DNA from: Mytilus galloprovincialis
Lineage: Eukaryota; Mollusca; Bivalvia; Mytilida; Mytilidae
NCBI RefSeq assembly: GCF_965363235.1
Contig: NC_134842.1
Coordinates: forward strand, 5,793,112-5,857,111
Direction of reading: 5' to 3'
Length of the DNA stretch: 64,000 bases
In this document: in pieces, positions 47,601-57,784 of the stretch
Layout: every line of letters starts with the position of its first letter
How positions within the stretch are numbered: the first letter of the stretch is position 1
Notes under the pieces: generated by a model
Databases searched by the model: none
What the model was told of the DNA's origin: nothing
The model's input: only the letters and a program-made list of their open reading frames with translations
Program-made: the position numbers and the translations under genes

Positions 47601-48489
47601 GTCTCTGGAAAGTAAAAGTATTTTATATACATTTTCATCTGCGTAAAACACATCTTAAAGCAGTTTATCTTTGTTATATGAGCTGCGTCGCATAGAAATC
47701 GACCTTATGTAAGTACACGTATCCATGTACATATATAAAGCCTTTGGTGGATTTTCGAATATTTAAATGTAAAATAAAAGATGGACTTTGGCTTATTTTG
47801 TAGGGTTCATATAACAACTAAATTTTCAAATAGTCACAGACATTGCATAGTGATTTTGTCAATTGTCAACCAGACATCTACATGTATTGATATTTATTTG
47901 CATAAGGTCGATTTCTATCCGACGCAGCTCATGTATTGATAGAGTCTTTACATAGGTTTCAATGTTGATGAAACTATCTCAAAATTACTATATTTTGCAG
48001 TTTTTACAGTTTTATACTAAATTCAAAAAGTTCAAACTTGAATGCAAATATTTGAAAATACATTCAATTAAGTTTGAACAAATATTTATTTTCGAAAGTA
48101 AAATTGCTACCAGGTACTCAAGTAACATGATGATAGAAATATCTAATTATATTGAAATCTTTAACAATTCTTTTATTGTTTGAATTATGATGACAAGTTT
48201 AATTTTATTACGAACTGTGGTGATACTCAATGTTTATTAGCAACGACAATGTATAGTATGGTTAAACCCTTGGAAGAATTTTTTATCTTTTCTGAATGTA
48301 TAAAAGAATTTAAACGAGTATTAGAGGGGTAACTGCCATATTATATATGATACTCATACCTTGGCAAAGAAATTTCAGATCTTCAAATTCCTCTTCTGTA
48401 AGCTTGTTTGAAAGTTTCTGAAGAAACACATTGAGGGGAAATTCTTGTGAAGGAAGTTGAGGAATATTAGTTCCATTAGTTCCCGACAT
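38520..48489 (-). CDS. DED-domain protein gene, multi-exon model
   Basis: I infer ten - strand exons from AG/GT sites and phase: 48489-48360, 46618-46400, 45551-45258, 42624-42511, 42431-42348, 42022-41951, 40284-40129, 39202-39071, 38626-38594 and 38524-38520. Every internal junction is phase 1, and the sum is about 412 codons. Residues 12-105 are a death effector domain, a homotypic interaction fold of FADD, caspase-8 and relatives. Residues 117-214 are an unnamed module with IEQSNSLWITFMIP. Residues 215-411 are a charged, probably disordered tail. The product is likely a cytosolic adaptor in apoptosis or innate immunity. A shorter form is possible: without the exon 3 donor, translation stops at 45238 (220 residues). 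The gene could also be two genes. A 5'-UTR acceptor (ttatttgcag, exon from 48517) implies an untranslated first exon upstream. Confidence 0.65.
39071..40284 (-). CDS. DED gene exons 7-8: charged tail
   Basis: Exon 7 (40284-40129, 52 codons) encodes MATKDKLKFEQRNQTFRRRK followed by a T/S-rich stretch, and ends CTCAG|GTAAAT. Exon 8 (39202-39071, 44 codons) follows tttcgtacag and encodes EQIETEKDFVLASIKDKDNE and then TRKRKTSRKG, a candidate nuclear-localisation-like basic run. Two overlapping donors (GTAGGT and GTAAAA) give different phases; I chose the phase-1 one. Confidence 0.55.
39970..40045 (+). repeat. Family D fragment
   Basis: cgccagacgcatgtttcgtc followed by tacaaaagacatattagtga, a worn relative of 12097-12147. 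It lies in an intron of the DED gene. Confidence 0.7.
40370..40610 (-). repeat. Penelope-type 3' tail, family B
   Basis: It contains gaggggcgaaaaatgccaga, ctgggggtgatcttaagtcc, ccacatgtggcacccgtcgt and ggtaaatagtctaacttggt. It is intronic. Confidence 0.75.
40680..40815 (+). repeat. Dispersed repeat, family A
   Basis: It contains ccatatatagcttgctgctc, ctccgtgttgaagaccgtac and attggcactcataccacatc. It is intronic in the DED gene. Confidence 0.75.
41616..41737. repeat. 122-bp foldback element
   Basis: attgaatgcttcctcttgta pairs with tacaaaaagaagcattcaat, and agggtgtaaaagcgt with acgcttttacaaccct. The arms are about 43 bp with a loop holding atgtgcgcacggta. It is intronic. Confidence 0.75.
41951..42624 (-). 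CDS. DED gene exons 4-6: charged tail
   Basis: Three short phase-1 exons. Exon 4 (42624-42511) encodes ENEAETEHADDTDMIHG and onward. Exon 5 (42431-42348) encodes MKPDLSFAEEKHAETIRY; its donor GTTTTA is weak. Exon 6 (42022-41951) encodes DDKSREKSFEEKRKFWLNRL, flanked by catacag and CAACAG|GTAATA. They are rich in E, D, K and R. A separate gene is possible, but the phases match exon 3. Confidence 0.6.
42145..42305 (+). repeat. Dispersed repeat, family A
   Basis: It begins cccgtttgaatggttttaca, then ccctttatagcttgctgttc, ttccgtgttgaaggccgtac and tggatggagacttgcctc. It ends just before exon 5 of the DED gene. Confidence 0.8.
43249..43493 (-). repeat. Degenerate telomere-like repeat
   Basis: The + strand is C/A-rich with repeated CTAACC and CCATAAC words, ending aacctaaccctaaccc (about 43472-43488). 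The - strand therefore carries TTAGGG-type units, imperfect except for two or three. It lies in intron 3 of the DED gene. Confidence 0.6.
44090..44215 (-). pseudogene. Reverse transcriptase shard
   Basis: ttgttcccattgaaatgccg and agtttgttgaaaaaacacgt match 22688-22740 in the same orientation (RT motif B region). Its neighbour at 44225 is the same part in opposite orientation. Confidence 0.7.
44225..44900 (+). pseudogene. Dead reverse transcriptase, Penelope-like
   Basis: The translated pieces follow the 22102 copy: GGRVF-like start, then FIDDVLSLNNSTFGDYVEL (catalytic YIDD changed to FIDD), SASFLDLHLEIDNKGRL and PAAPAYG-like text. Many stops and frameshifts occur. It continues directly into the family B tail at 44901. 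Confidence 0.75.
44901..45175 (+). repeat. Penelope-type 3' tail, family B
   Basis: It contains gcaggatctgcttaccctcc, cacctgagatcacccctagt and ttttagccacggcgttgtca. It follows the RT pseudogene in the order expected for one element, and lies in intron 3 of the DED gene. Confidence 0.8.
45258..45551 (-). CDS. DED gene exon 3: unnamed C-terminal module
   Basis: The acceptor aatcgtttcag and incoming phase 1 join cleanly to exon 2. The 98 residues include LTDLYKLRGAVSKILCCPER, YVIIRGIEQSNSL, WITFMIPDW and WKVLVELTVDKLFI. The pattern, a helix then GIE..S-x-hydrophobic-TF-x-IP, recalls a recurrent but unnamed module I associate with invertebrate immune-type proteins. That association is from memory. 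The donor CAAG|GTAGTA is acceptable, and the same frame stops at 45238 if it is not used. Confidence 0.7.
45850..46030 (+). repeat. Penelope-type 3' tail, family B, fragment
   Basis: It contains tgtggagaaggatctgctta, acggagcacctgcgactacc and ttcatggcattgtcagct. It lies between exons 2 and 3 of the DED gene. Confidence 0.65.
46400..46618 (-). CDS. DED gene exon 2: second half of death effector domain
   Basis: The acceptor cttctttcag joins in phase to exon 1, giving Q-G-K-G-G. It encodes LDLFTILREREIITNENL and HIGRKDLYKGF; R89-K-D-L92 is the RxDL motif that defines DED interaction surfaces. It ends at GCAG|GTAAAT. If the intron were retained, five more residues and a stop follow. Confidence 0.85.
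47678..47932. mobile_element. MITE with 32-bp inverted ends
   Basis: The left end ATGAGCTGCGTCGCATAGAA (47678-47709) and the right end, read inward, ATGAGCTGCGTCGGATAGAA (47932-47901) differ at one base over 32. The core is 190 bp of AT-rich non-coding DNA. No clear target duplication is seen. It lies in intron 1 of the DED gene. Confidence 0.85.
48360..48489 (-). CDS. DED gene exon 1: first half of death effector domain
   Basis: ATG at 48489, with another in frame at 48498. It encodes 43 residues plus one base, including LNVFLQKLSNKLTEEEFEDL and KFLC, the DED helix 1-2 pattern with the acidic residue of the charge triad. The donor CAAG|GTATGAGT is near consensus. Confidence 0.8.
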
Positions 48490-48700
48490 TATAAGCATGT
48501 TCAATTTTACTTAATGTCTGCAAATAAGTAAGAACAATATGCAACTAAAGAAATAATAAAAATGTGTAAAAATCCCTAAATTATTCATTCACATTTATTT
48601 TAGTCTCAGAGTGTCTAGTTCAAAAGCTGTGATTTTGTGGGTGTCGTTTTCCTTGTCGAAAAACCGTACGGAAACTGTTTTCCTGTGTAGTTTATTATGT

Positions 48701-50925
48701 ACATTTCAGGCGGAACCCCAGTTGAAATAGAACAAAAGAATCGAAGCTCTTTGTTAGAGAAGGCGACAAATACTTCCTGTAATGTTTACTATAGTAACAA
48801 AAAAATTAAAAGTTAATAGAAACAAATAAAATAACAATTTTCTTCTCAATTACGAAATGTTCTATTTTAAAAACGCCATCTGCATAAGGTTTCAATTTAT
48901 CTATTACATAGTTAAGCAGAACAACTAGATATCAAGTCGACGACATGGGTATCTATCAAGTTAGATATAGAAAATGAATAATCTCCGATTTTTTTGAAAA
49001 AAATACCAAGGACGGAGAACATATCAATCTATAAGTTCAGTAATTTTCCTGTCTGCCCTTCCATTATGTGACTCAAGAAAAAAATCTAAAAAAATAGGTA
49101 ACAATTGTATCGAAAAGAGAAAATCGAGTGCACCTTTTTATGTTAGGGTGTGTTTGAGTTGAATATTTTGTCTTGAAAACGTACAAAGCAAGAATATTTG
49201 ATACATCATCTCGCTTCAGATTTTATCATTTTTATATAGCAAAGCTACGGGTTGGCTTTATAACCTAAAAAATCACGGTACTAAAAGATGAAATATATGG
49301 TTCACATGAAATACCAGTCAGGATTCTACTTCGTCAGAATTATCTCCCCATTACGCCAGTTCATTTTCACAATCGTAGAAATGGAAGCCATTGTAGGGAT
49401 GACGCGCTACCAATTTTGCTCATGGGAACCGATAAATTTATCCACATTTCACCATTACGATCCTTATATGTCAGACAGTTGTATTTTAAAAGACAAATGT
49501 ATCAACTAGATAATGAGCATCAGTTAATGATCTTGTCTGCATTGATTCAACTTAAAACTATTGTCTAATCGGTTGTCAGGTGGAATTTTTGAAAATTCAT
49601 AAACATTTAAAAAAATTCTAATTAAAAATTTCGTGGAAGGGCAGACTAGATTTTTTTTAGAGTATAAAGACTATAAACCTTAGTTTTCACACACAAAAAT
49701 TATATTTTTTCAAAGATATGCATTTTCATCATCCAACTTGAAAGACTGTCGTCAAGTACATTCAGTAAAAAAATAGCTATTCGAACACACCTTCTCTGTT
49801 TTCGTGACTCATTAGATAGGTATTTCACTATTTCATATTTTAGTACTGTTATGTTTTTGTGTTTTAAAGTCAATCTGTAGCTTTGATATATAAAAATAAT
49901 AGAATCTGAAGCGAGACGATGTATGAAATAATCTTACTTTGTACGATATCAAGACAAAATATTCAACTCAAACACGCCCTAACATAAAAAGGTGCACTCG
50001 ATTTTCTCTTTTCGATACAATTGTTACCCATTTTTTGGAATTTTTTCTTGACTCACATAATGGAAGGGCAGAAACGAAAAATTTTGAATTAACAGATTGA
50101 TGTTTTCCGTCCGTGGTAATTTTTTCCAAAAAAATCGGAGATTATGCATTTTCTTCATCCAACTTGAAAGATACCCATGTCGTCGACTTGAAATCTAATT
50201 GTTCTGCTTAACTATGTACTAGATAAATTGAAAACTTATGCAAATAGTGTTTTTAAAATAAAACATCTCGTAATTGAGAAGAAAATTGTAACTTTGTTTG
50301 TTTCTATTTTAACTTTTAAAATTTTTGTCACTATATTAAACAATACAGTACACATTTAACGCCTTCTCTAACAAAGAGCTTCGATTCTTTTGTTCTATTT
50401 CAACCGGGTTTCCGACTGAAATACCTATCTAATGCATCATAAAAACAGTGTAGGTGTGTTCGAATAGCTATTTTTTTACTAACTGTACTTGACGACAGTG
50501 TTTCAAGTTGGATGATGAAAATGCATATCTTCGAAAATTAATATGTTTTGTGTGTGATAACTAAGGTTTATAGTCTTCAACCACTAAAAAAATCTAGTCT
50601 GCCCTTCCACGAAATATCTAATTAGAATTTTTTAAAATATTTATGAATTTTCAAAAATTCCACCTGCCAACCGATTAGACAATAATTCTAAGTTGAATCA
50701 ATGCAGACAAGATCATTAACTGATGCTCAATAGCTAGTAGATACATTTGTCTTTTAAGATACAACTGACATATAAGGATCGTAATGGTGCTATACGGATA
50801 AATTTATCGGTTTTCAAGAGCAAAATTGGCAGCGCGTCATCCCTACAATGGCTTCCATTTCTACGATTGTGAAAATTACCTGGGTAAATGGGGAGATAAT
50901 TTTGACGAAGTAGAATCCTGACTGA
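48701..50925. repeat. Interlocked inverted repeats A-B-A'-B'
   Basis: Segment A (48701-49295) is inverted at A' (49826-50421). Segment B (49315-49829) is inverted at B' (50415-50925). Examples: agaatcgaagctctttgtta in A versus taacaaagagcttcgattct in A', and cagtcaggattctacttcg in B versus its complement near 50907-50925. B and A' also share a diverged gcattttcatcatccaactt word in the same direction. No open frame is shared. It lies upstream of the DED gene's first coding exon. Confidence 0.85.
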
Positions 50926-52587
50926 TTTGTTATATTAGATGTGGTTTTTTCTACTCTTTATTTTCCTTTGTTCGTGATTTTTTACTGACTTGATTTCTGT
51001 TTTTTTTTACGATTGATCAACCTTTTTTTTTATTCACAACAATAAATTTAAGAAATCATGAAAGTACTGTAATTGTTCTATATTTATTAATTCCTGTTTG
51101 AATTTACAAGAAAATGAAAAACTACAAAACTGAAAATTTTATATCATAAACCTGCTTTAAAGTTGCAAACAAAAATAAAAAGTAAAATCACAAAAATACT
51201 GCACTCAGAGGAAAATCAATTTGAAAAGTCCATAATCACATGGCAAAATCAAAAAACGAATGGACAAGAACTGTCATATTCCTGACTTGGTACATATGTT
51301 TATTTTTAATGTTCTACAAATATAAACTTACCTCGTTAATAGATTAACATGCGCTTCCCTGTGGTAAATATTTTCATTGTGATGTAAACCCGATCAATAT
51401 CACTTCCCGGTAAAATGCGTTTTATCTAAATACGATTGTTTTCTCTTAATCTTTTTTTTCCTCGACCTAAATGTATTAAGAAAATATACACAATGCATCC
51501 GTACATAATAAGATCGGAGTTGAAGTAGTTGCATATTGTCCATAAATGACGATGCATATTAGACACAACAGTAGGTACACAGAGTATGTAAAGTGCGGAT
51601 CCTAAAATATCATTTTCACTGTATATGCCAGAAATTTTTTATGTAGAATGATAAATAAACAGACGACTTTTTTTTTTATTTTTGAAGAAAATGAAGAAAA
51701 TTAGTTAAAAAGTATATTTTAAGAAACACATAATACTAATAAAACAAAGTAAGAGATGCGAACGGGTTTTTTTCGCGCCTAAATCCAAATAGCTGTGAAA
51801 TATATACCAAAATAGGTGAATATTTAGGACATTTCACGAACAGATCGTGCAGGTGTTTTATAACTAACAGGTAAGATGTTGTTGCAGAAAAATATTCATT
51901 TCAACACAATTATTAACGTTGTATAACGTAGAATAGGATTTGTCATTCAGTTTCTTCATACTGAACTGAATTCCACTTTGATGCTTTCTTTATGCGAGTC
52001 ATGTTTACTGTCGAATAATGATACTATTCTTTCATTTTCACTGTGTAGAGCGATGCATTAGTATTGTATATGCGGCGCATTTTCACTGTATGATATATTT
52101 ATTTTTTTATCTATTACAGCGTATTTTTTTAAGCATGTAAAGCAAGACTTTAGTTAGCGTGCTTGCTTTGTTTTTTTTTTTTTGTACAATCATTATGATA
52201 ACATCCAATTTAATTCAAATATAATGATTATATAAATACAGGTTAAACTATGCCGATAGATATTGTTTAAAGATGTCAATCTTATTTACAAAGTTTGTAT
52301 AAACAATTATACAAACTAAGCAATCAAGTCAACCAAAGTTTTGCTTTACATGCAATAGGAAATTAGCTGTAAAGCCTTAACTTAGCCGACTTGCTCAAAC
52401 AATAGATAAAGTAAGAGACGGATTTGATAAAATTTAACTTACGGAGGAAAGTTTGGTTTTAAAACACTCTAAATAAATTCAATAGAAATAACATTTATTT
52501 CAAATGTATTCCATTTTTAAAATTTCTTATGAATCGTATAGGGATCTTTATCCTTGTTTTTTTTATCCATTTCCATATCCTTGTTTT
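50926..52587. other. No gene seen
   Basis: AT-rich. The stretch 51180-51300 carries a family E fragment (atattcctgacttggtacat). The words catattttcattgtgat and cattttcactgtata recur here and, inverted, at 54700-54850, perhaps a worn inverted duplication. Confidence 0.4.
52131..52351. repeat. Possible short inverted-repeat element
   Basis: gcatgtaaagcaagacttta near 52133 is inverted as ccaaagttttgctttacatg near 52334, and gcgtgcttgcttt faces agcaatcaagtc. It is weak and partly low-complexity. Confidence 0.35.
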
Positions 52588-52890
52588 TTATGCCCCACCT
52601 ACGGTAGTAGGGGGCATTACATTATGTTTTCTGGTCTGTGCGTCCGTTCGTCTGTTCGTCCGTTCGTCTGTTCGTCCGTCCGTCCGTCTGTCCCGCTTCA
52701 GGTTAAAGTTTTTGGTCAAGGTAGTTTTTGATGAAGTTGAAGTCCAATCGACTTCAAACTTGGTACACATGTTCCCTATGATATGATCTTTCTAATTTTA
52801 ATGCCAAATTAGAGTTTTTACCCAATGTCACAGTCCACTGAACATGGAAAATGATAGTGCGAGTGGGGCATTCGTGTACTGGGGACACAT
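52588..52890 (+). repeat. Dispersed repeat with GCCCCAC ends, family C
   Basis: It runs from atgccccacctacggtagta through a cgtccgtccgtccgtctgtc stretch to gcgagtggggcat. ATGCCCCAC at the start is inverted at the end. It matches 3106-3395. Confidence 0.8.
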
Positions 52891-52949
52891 TCTTGTTTTT
52901 ATCCATTTCCATGACACTTCACCACTAATTACGTACATCTTGATAAAGA

Positions 52950-53130
52950 TTGAATCGTTGGTTTTCCCGTTTAAAAGGTTTTACACTGGGGCCCTTTATA
53001 ACTTGCAGTTCGGTGTGAGCCAAGACTCCATGTTGAAGACCGTATTTTGACGTATAAAGGTATACTTTTATAAATTGTGACTCGTTTTGAGAGTTGTCTT
53101 ATTGTCACATATGACATCTTATCTATCTGT
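52950..53130 (+). repeat. Dispersed repeat, family A
   Basis: It contains ggttttcccgtttaaaaggt, ccctttataacttgcagttc, ccatgttgaagaccgtattt and gagagttgtcttattgtcac in the family order. Confidence 0.8.
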
Positions 53131-53149
53131 GGCTCAACCCGAAACGAGA

Positions 53150-53460
53150 CTGGATAAAAAGGGATAAAAAACACACTTTTTTAATATATTTATAGTGGGC
53201 TTAATATGAGTCAGAAAAGAGTAGAATAGTTGGTCGCGTTGGGGTATAAGCGTGACGCGGAATTGCCGATTTTTTTGTAAGCGTGACACGTGATAGTCAA
53301 ATGATTGTGTCGTGAAAACGAGAAATAAAGTATAGCGGGACACGGAAAATTTAAAAAAATGAGAACTGCATAGTATAAGCGGGATACGGGAATCTGATAA
53401 AGCAGTAAGCGGGATCAGGGATCAGACCCCCCCCCCCCCCCAAATGAGACCCCAGAATAA
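53150..53460. repeat. GCGGGA-rich repeat with poly-C tract
   Basis: The words agcgggacacgg, agcgggatacggga and agcgggatcaggga recur, followed by a run of about 15 C near 53429. A related ttcccgcgtcccgcatccgg word lies at 35647. Confidence 0.55.
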
Positions 53461-53740
53461 GATTTTTTTTTTATCTTCATCCTATTGTTACAGTCATGCC
53501 TTCAATAACAAATGTATCCCATGCATGCATTTTTATAGACAAAAGACCTAATGGATATTTGGGGTTCTTTGACATGCTGAATCTAACCTTGTATCCAGTT
53601 TGGGGATTTTTACCAAGTTACCGAAATAGCCCACATAGAGGTCCAAAGGGTCTAAGATCACCAAACATGAATTGTAGCATGCATGTTGTGTACAATTACC
53701 CAAATGTACATTGTTTGACCTCTGTGGTAGTATCCACTCG

Positions 53741-53880
53741 CGGATCTAGAAATTTTTATAAGTAGGGGTCCAATGACTACCTAAGAGGGGGCCCGCTCCA
53801 GTGATTCCATATAAAAGTAACCAAATGTTTTCCCAAAAAGGGGGCAACCCCCTGTCCCCTTACATCCTCCTCTGGTATCG
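53741..53880 (+). repeat. GCGGATC-type MITE fragment
   Basis: cgcggatctagaaatttt and aagagggggcccgctccagt resemble the element at 61043-61331. It is truncated. Confidence 0.45.
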
Positions 53881-54032
53881 AGCTGTTCATTACGGATAAT
53901 ATTTTTTTGTATCAAGGGTGCTCTACTTCACGTACCAATGCAAACAAAAAAGTTCGCCCACACCTTACATTTCATGTTTTAATGACTGTGGATAATTTAT
54001 GTCACATACCGTTTCACCTTATACAGTTAAAA

Positions 54033-54290
54033 TCATGCAAGCAACAATCGAGTCAAGAACATTTGTTCTACCAAAACTGTCTTTTTCAGAATATGGAAAT
54101 TGAAGCAGTTGAGGGTACAACTGGGGCAAGTTAATCTTTTATAAGCTTTTCTGTTACCATTGCGTTTCAAGATGCATATTTCTCTGTTCACAAGTGTATT
54201 TATTGCGTGGAAGATAACGTCCTCAAATGTACTCGTCTCTATTTTACACAGACTGCACTTAAACTCCGCAATATCAATCTTTGACTTCAA
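54033..54290 (-). pseudogene. Possible zinc-finger-like exon fragment
   Basis: The frame reads FKCSLCKIETSTFEDVIFHA, a CxxC followed 12 residues later by H, then ILKRNGNRKAYKRLTCPSC. A second metal-binding histidine is missing and no good splice sites frame it. It may be a broken C2H2-type exon or chance. Confidence 0.25.
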
Positions 54291-55059
54291 AAAAATACAG
54301 AAATATCTTTTAATGTTTTTCTTAAATCAAGGAAAAACGTACGCAATTTGAAGAATACAATATGACATTTTGAGAAGCGTTTTTGTTACAAGTTTGAAAA
54401 GCTATATATTTGATAAAGAATGAATGAGGAGTTTGTATTTCAATTTGAAAATACATTTATCATAAATTCTAAAGTCATCAACTAAGTTTTTTCATTTGTT
54501 TCAAGTGCATTTATCACATAATTCTACAATAAAAATTCCTCGCATCTTCGAAAATTCCACATCAGAAATGACTGCACTAACAGTGATAATTCATCGCATC
54601 TATAGTTAAAATGGATCGCTTTCAAAAATCGATATGCTATATTATGTTGCTTTTATAACACTTATTTGAACTTTAATGCTATGTTTGTACATAATAAAGA
54701 CATATCACAATGAAAATATGTAAAAACTTTCCTTCAAATCAATTAATTTGGTATTTTCAAAACGTAAACAAATACAGTTTTCCCACGATCCTTTATTCTA
54801 CAATAGACATACCCGCATATGACAGTGAAAATGAACTAGCTGGATTCGCACTTTATATACACTGGTACAGTAATGCTTACTAGTACATGTGATATATTTT
54901 CAATAATCAAACGCAATACTCAGAAATAAAGTGAATATGATTGTGATTCTGAGTAGCAATATATGTATACTAGTATACATAATTATTGCAGTGAGTTGAG
55001 AGGTTTATGTCTCCGTGTTGAAGGCCTCATCGTGACTTAAAGATGAAGAAGGGGAAAAG
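54291..55059. other. No gene seen
   Basis: AT-rich, with a faint family A trace near 55005-55030 (tctccgtgttgaaggcc). Confidence 0.5.
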
Positions 55060-55432
55060 TACACCTCCTTTGTTGTACTTAGGTGAAATTTAAAAAATCA
55101 AAATTGATACTTCATTTTGAAAGAACACCAGTTAAGGAACAAAATAATTCCTTTTCGAGATATTTGAGTTTTTGAAAAAAAAAAGCGGGAAAAGGCTGAC
55201 TCGGACTTTTGCCTTACATTTGCATTGGTATTATTTGGGTCTCAAATTGAAAGAACGAACATTAAGAAATTGCTAAAATTTTGGAAAATGGCCTTTTATG
55301 AGCTTTTGAAGTCTTTTATACAAAGAAAAATGGGTGTTGTGAGGCAAAATATTTTACCCTGTATTGATGGAAAATACCAAGGAGTCGGAACATTTGACAC
55401 CAATTGCCAATACCTCACCTAAGTACATCCTT
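55060..55432. mobile_element. Probable MITE with GTACTTAGGTGA ends
   Basis: The left ttgttgtacttaggtga is inverted in the right tcacctaagtacatcctt. The interior has ggaaaaggctgactcggact and no coding domain; the frame 55225-55422 runs through it. Confidence 0.5.
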
Positions 55433-57540
55433 AAGGGCGTTTTTGTCTGTGTATGTACTGATTTTGTGCCATGGTTTGGTATACCCATATATTCTTTGTT
55501 TTTCTATTATACAGTATACAACTATTTATACAATATGACAAGCTCTAAATCGTCATAAGTCTATCAGAAATTTTAATTGTATATATCTTTATTCTCATAA
55601 ACCAATGTACAATGGTACAGAGACAACTTAGATTTATCGAAAATAATGCAAGATTTGCAAATAGATCTTCGATGAACGACATCAACCCAATCTTAAATGT
55701 ATACGACAAGTACTGGAGATGTTCCCTACTTGGTATCAGGGTGAAACTAATTTTGAAGAATGCGGCAGTTACTGAAATCAATCTAAAAGTACTTAACCTG
55801 CTGAATAGAATGCAAACCATCCTTCACTTAATAGCATTAGCTGTAGGTATACTATACTGCATTGAATAATTAGTACAAAAAAAAAATAGTTCAGATAGAC
55901 ACAATCTTGAGCAATGCCAAATCTAAGCTATAACATCCAGACAATCAAAAAGAAAAAGTTTATTTACATTTGTTAATAGATACATCAAATACCGGTACCT
56001 TTTCTCGGCCTCGTTAACATTAGTATAGAACATCTTTTATGGTTAATTATGTTAGTACACAAATTTTCAACAAACCGGATATAATTCATGTCTTCGCCTG
56101 AATAGTTTTCTATACTAGTTTCTTTGTTTACATAGAACGTAGCTAACACGTGTAGGGAAAACGGTACTATTTATTCTGCCATAGGCGACAATACTAACAT
56201 TTTCTAAATTTACCAGTTTTTATAATAAAAACCTGGATAAAACAGTTATGTGTGGTTTTAGTACTTTATTACTGTATTCTAAAAATTGAAGCCAAATAGT
56301 ATCATGACCAATTTCCAACGGAGCTTGTTTATGTTATCCATGCCCACCGTCATTTTGCACCAAATTTATGGATTTTTGGAAGCCTTTTCGAATAATTCTC
56401 TAGAAAATATTTCAATAGGTTTTAAAATTTATATTGTAAATTTACACACTGCAGTTATTCATAGATAAATAAAAAAATATATTGTACCCTTACATCCAAT
56501 CACAACGCTCCTACGTTGACTTCCTTCACCTGTCTTGGGTACACAAAAGGCCAACCTAATGCTGGGAAAATGTAATACTACCGTTTTCCCTGTAGTGCTT
56601 ATATGGAATATACATTAATTAGTGCTTTATTCAAGGAAGTGTTTTCAAAATATTTGTTTTGAAAGGATTATTGATATGCCGTTATCTTTTTCTGTTGTGA
56701 ATATTCTTTTGAAATGCAAAAGCGTTTTACAAAATCGAACTACAGTAAAATCGGCTGCTATTTTATCAGTTGAAGGTAATTTTCATTTTCTGAGTGTTCT
56801 AAATATGTCAGATTATAGATTGTTATGTCTTGGATAACGTTAAACTAGTAAAAAAAGTATGAGTAGACAACGACAAAAATAGATGAATAATATATATAAT
56901 ACAAGTAATAACCATGAAAACATAACAAATATATAAAACAACTGTTGACTTGTATGAAAATACAGTCAAATCTCAACTCACAATTGATAAACACTATAAT
57001 TTACATGTATACACAAACAGGTAGTTATACCTGTACAGTGTTTGAAGAAATATTACAGTATAATCTCAATTTTACAAATATCTACATGTATATACATAAA
57101 CAGGTTATAATCCCTGTGCAATGTTTGAAAAAAAAGAAAAATGTAATGCATTGCTTTCAAGAATACATAACTTCTCTTGAAAGAACTTATATGCCTAATA
57201 CAAGGACTTAATGTGAAAGCATTTTTATTACATAAACAACTAGTTCAAATTAACTTCGAAATATAAAAGATCATTACACCAACAACAAAAGTTTATAGTG
57301 TTGTCATTGCAAAGTAACTTTGAATTGTGCTGACATGGCCTTATATCTATACTCTTTGAACGCCTTTGCTTAATGGCTATGATTTTTACCACTTAACATT
57401 AAGTTATAAGTTTATCATGATAACTAGTTCACAAAAACTGCATTTGCTTTGTAAAATGCGGGTGTATCTATCAGTAATGTCATCAATGCTTTCGGTGAAA
57501 AGCTAAATTTACCCACATTACATTGTAATGAATATCACAA
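55433..57540. other. No gene supported
   Basis: Frames on both strands at 55545-55869 overlap; neither has motifs or splice sites that decide between them. The rest is AT-rich with CATGTATA-type simple words near 57000-57100. Confidence 0.4.
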
Positions 57541-57775
57541 TTGAGAATAGAAATGGAGAAATATGCCAAAGAGACAACTGCCCGACCAAAGAGCAGATAA
57601 CAACCGAAGGCCACCAATGGGCCTTAAATGCGGCGAAAAGTCCCGCACCCGGAAACGCACATTAGCTAGTCCCTAAATACAAATAAAGATGTACCAGTTC
57701 AATGAAAATGGACGTCATACTCAACACATAAATGAACTAAAATATTAAATAAAAAAAAAAAAAAAAAAAATACAA
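57541..57775 (+). repeat. Family F repeat with poly-A tail
   Basis: It contains gagaatagaaatggagaaat, cgaaggccaccaatgggcct and agctagtccctaaatacaaa, then a run of about 20 A (57748-57769). The A tail suggests a retroposed, SINE-like origin. Confidence 0.75.
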
Positions 57776-57784
57776 TCTAAATGT

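Noticed and set aside
55545-55869. Overlapping frames on both strands
   Set aside because: Neither has a recognisable motif, a clear splice site or a repeat match that would favour one strand.
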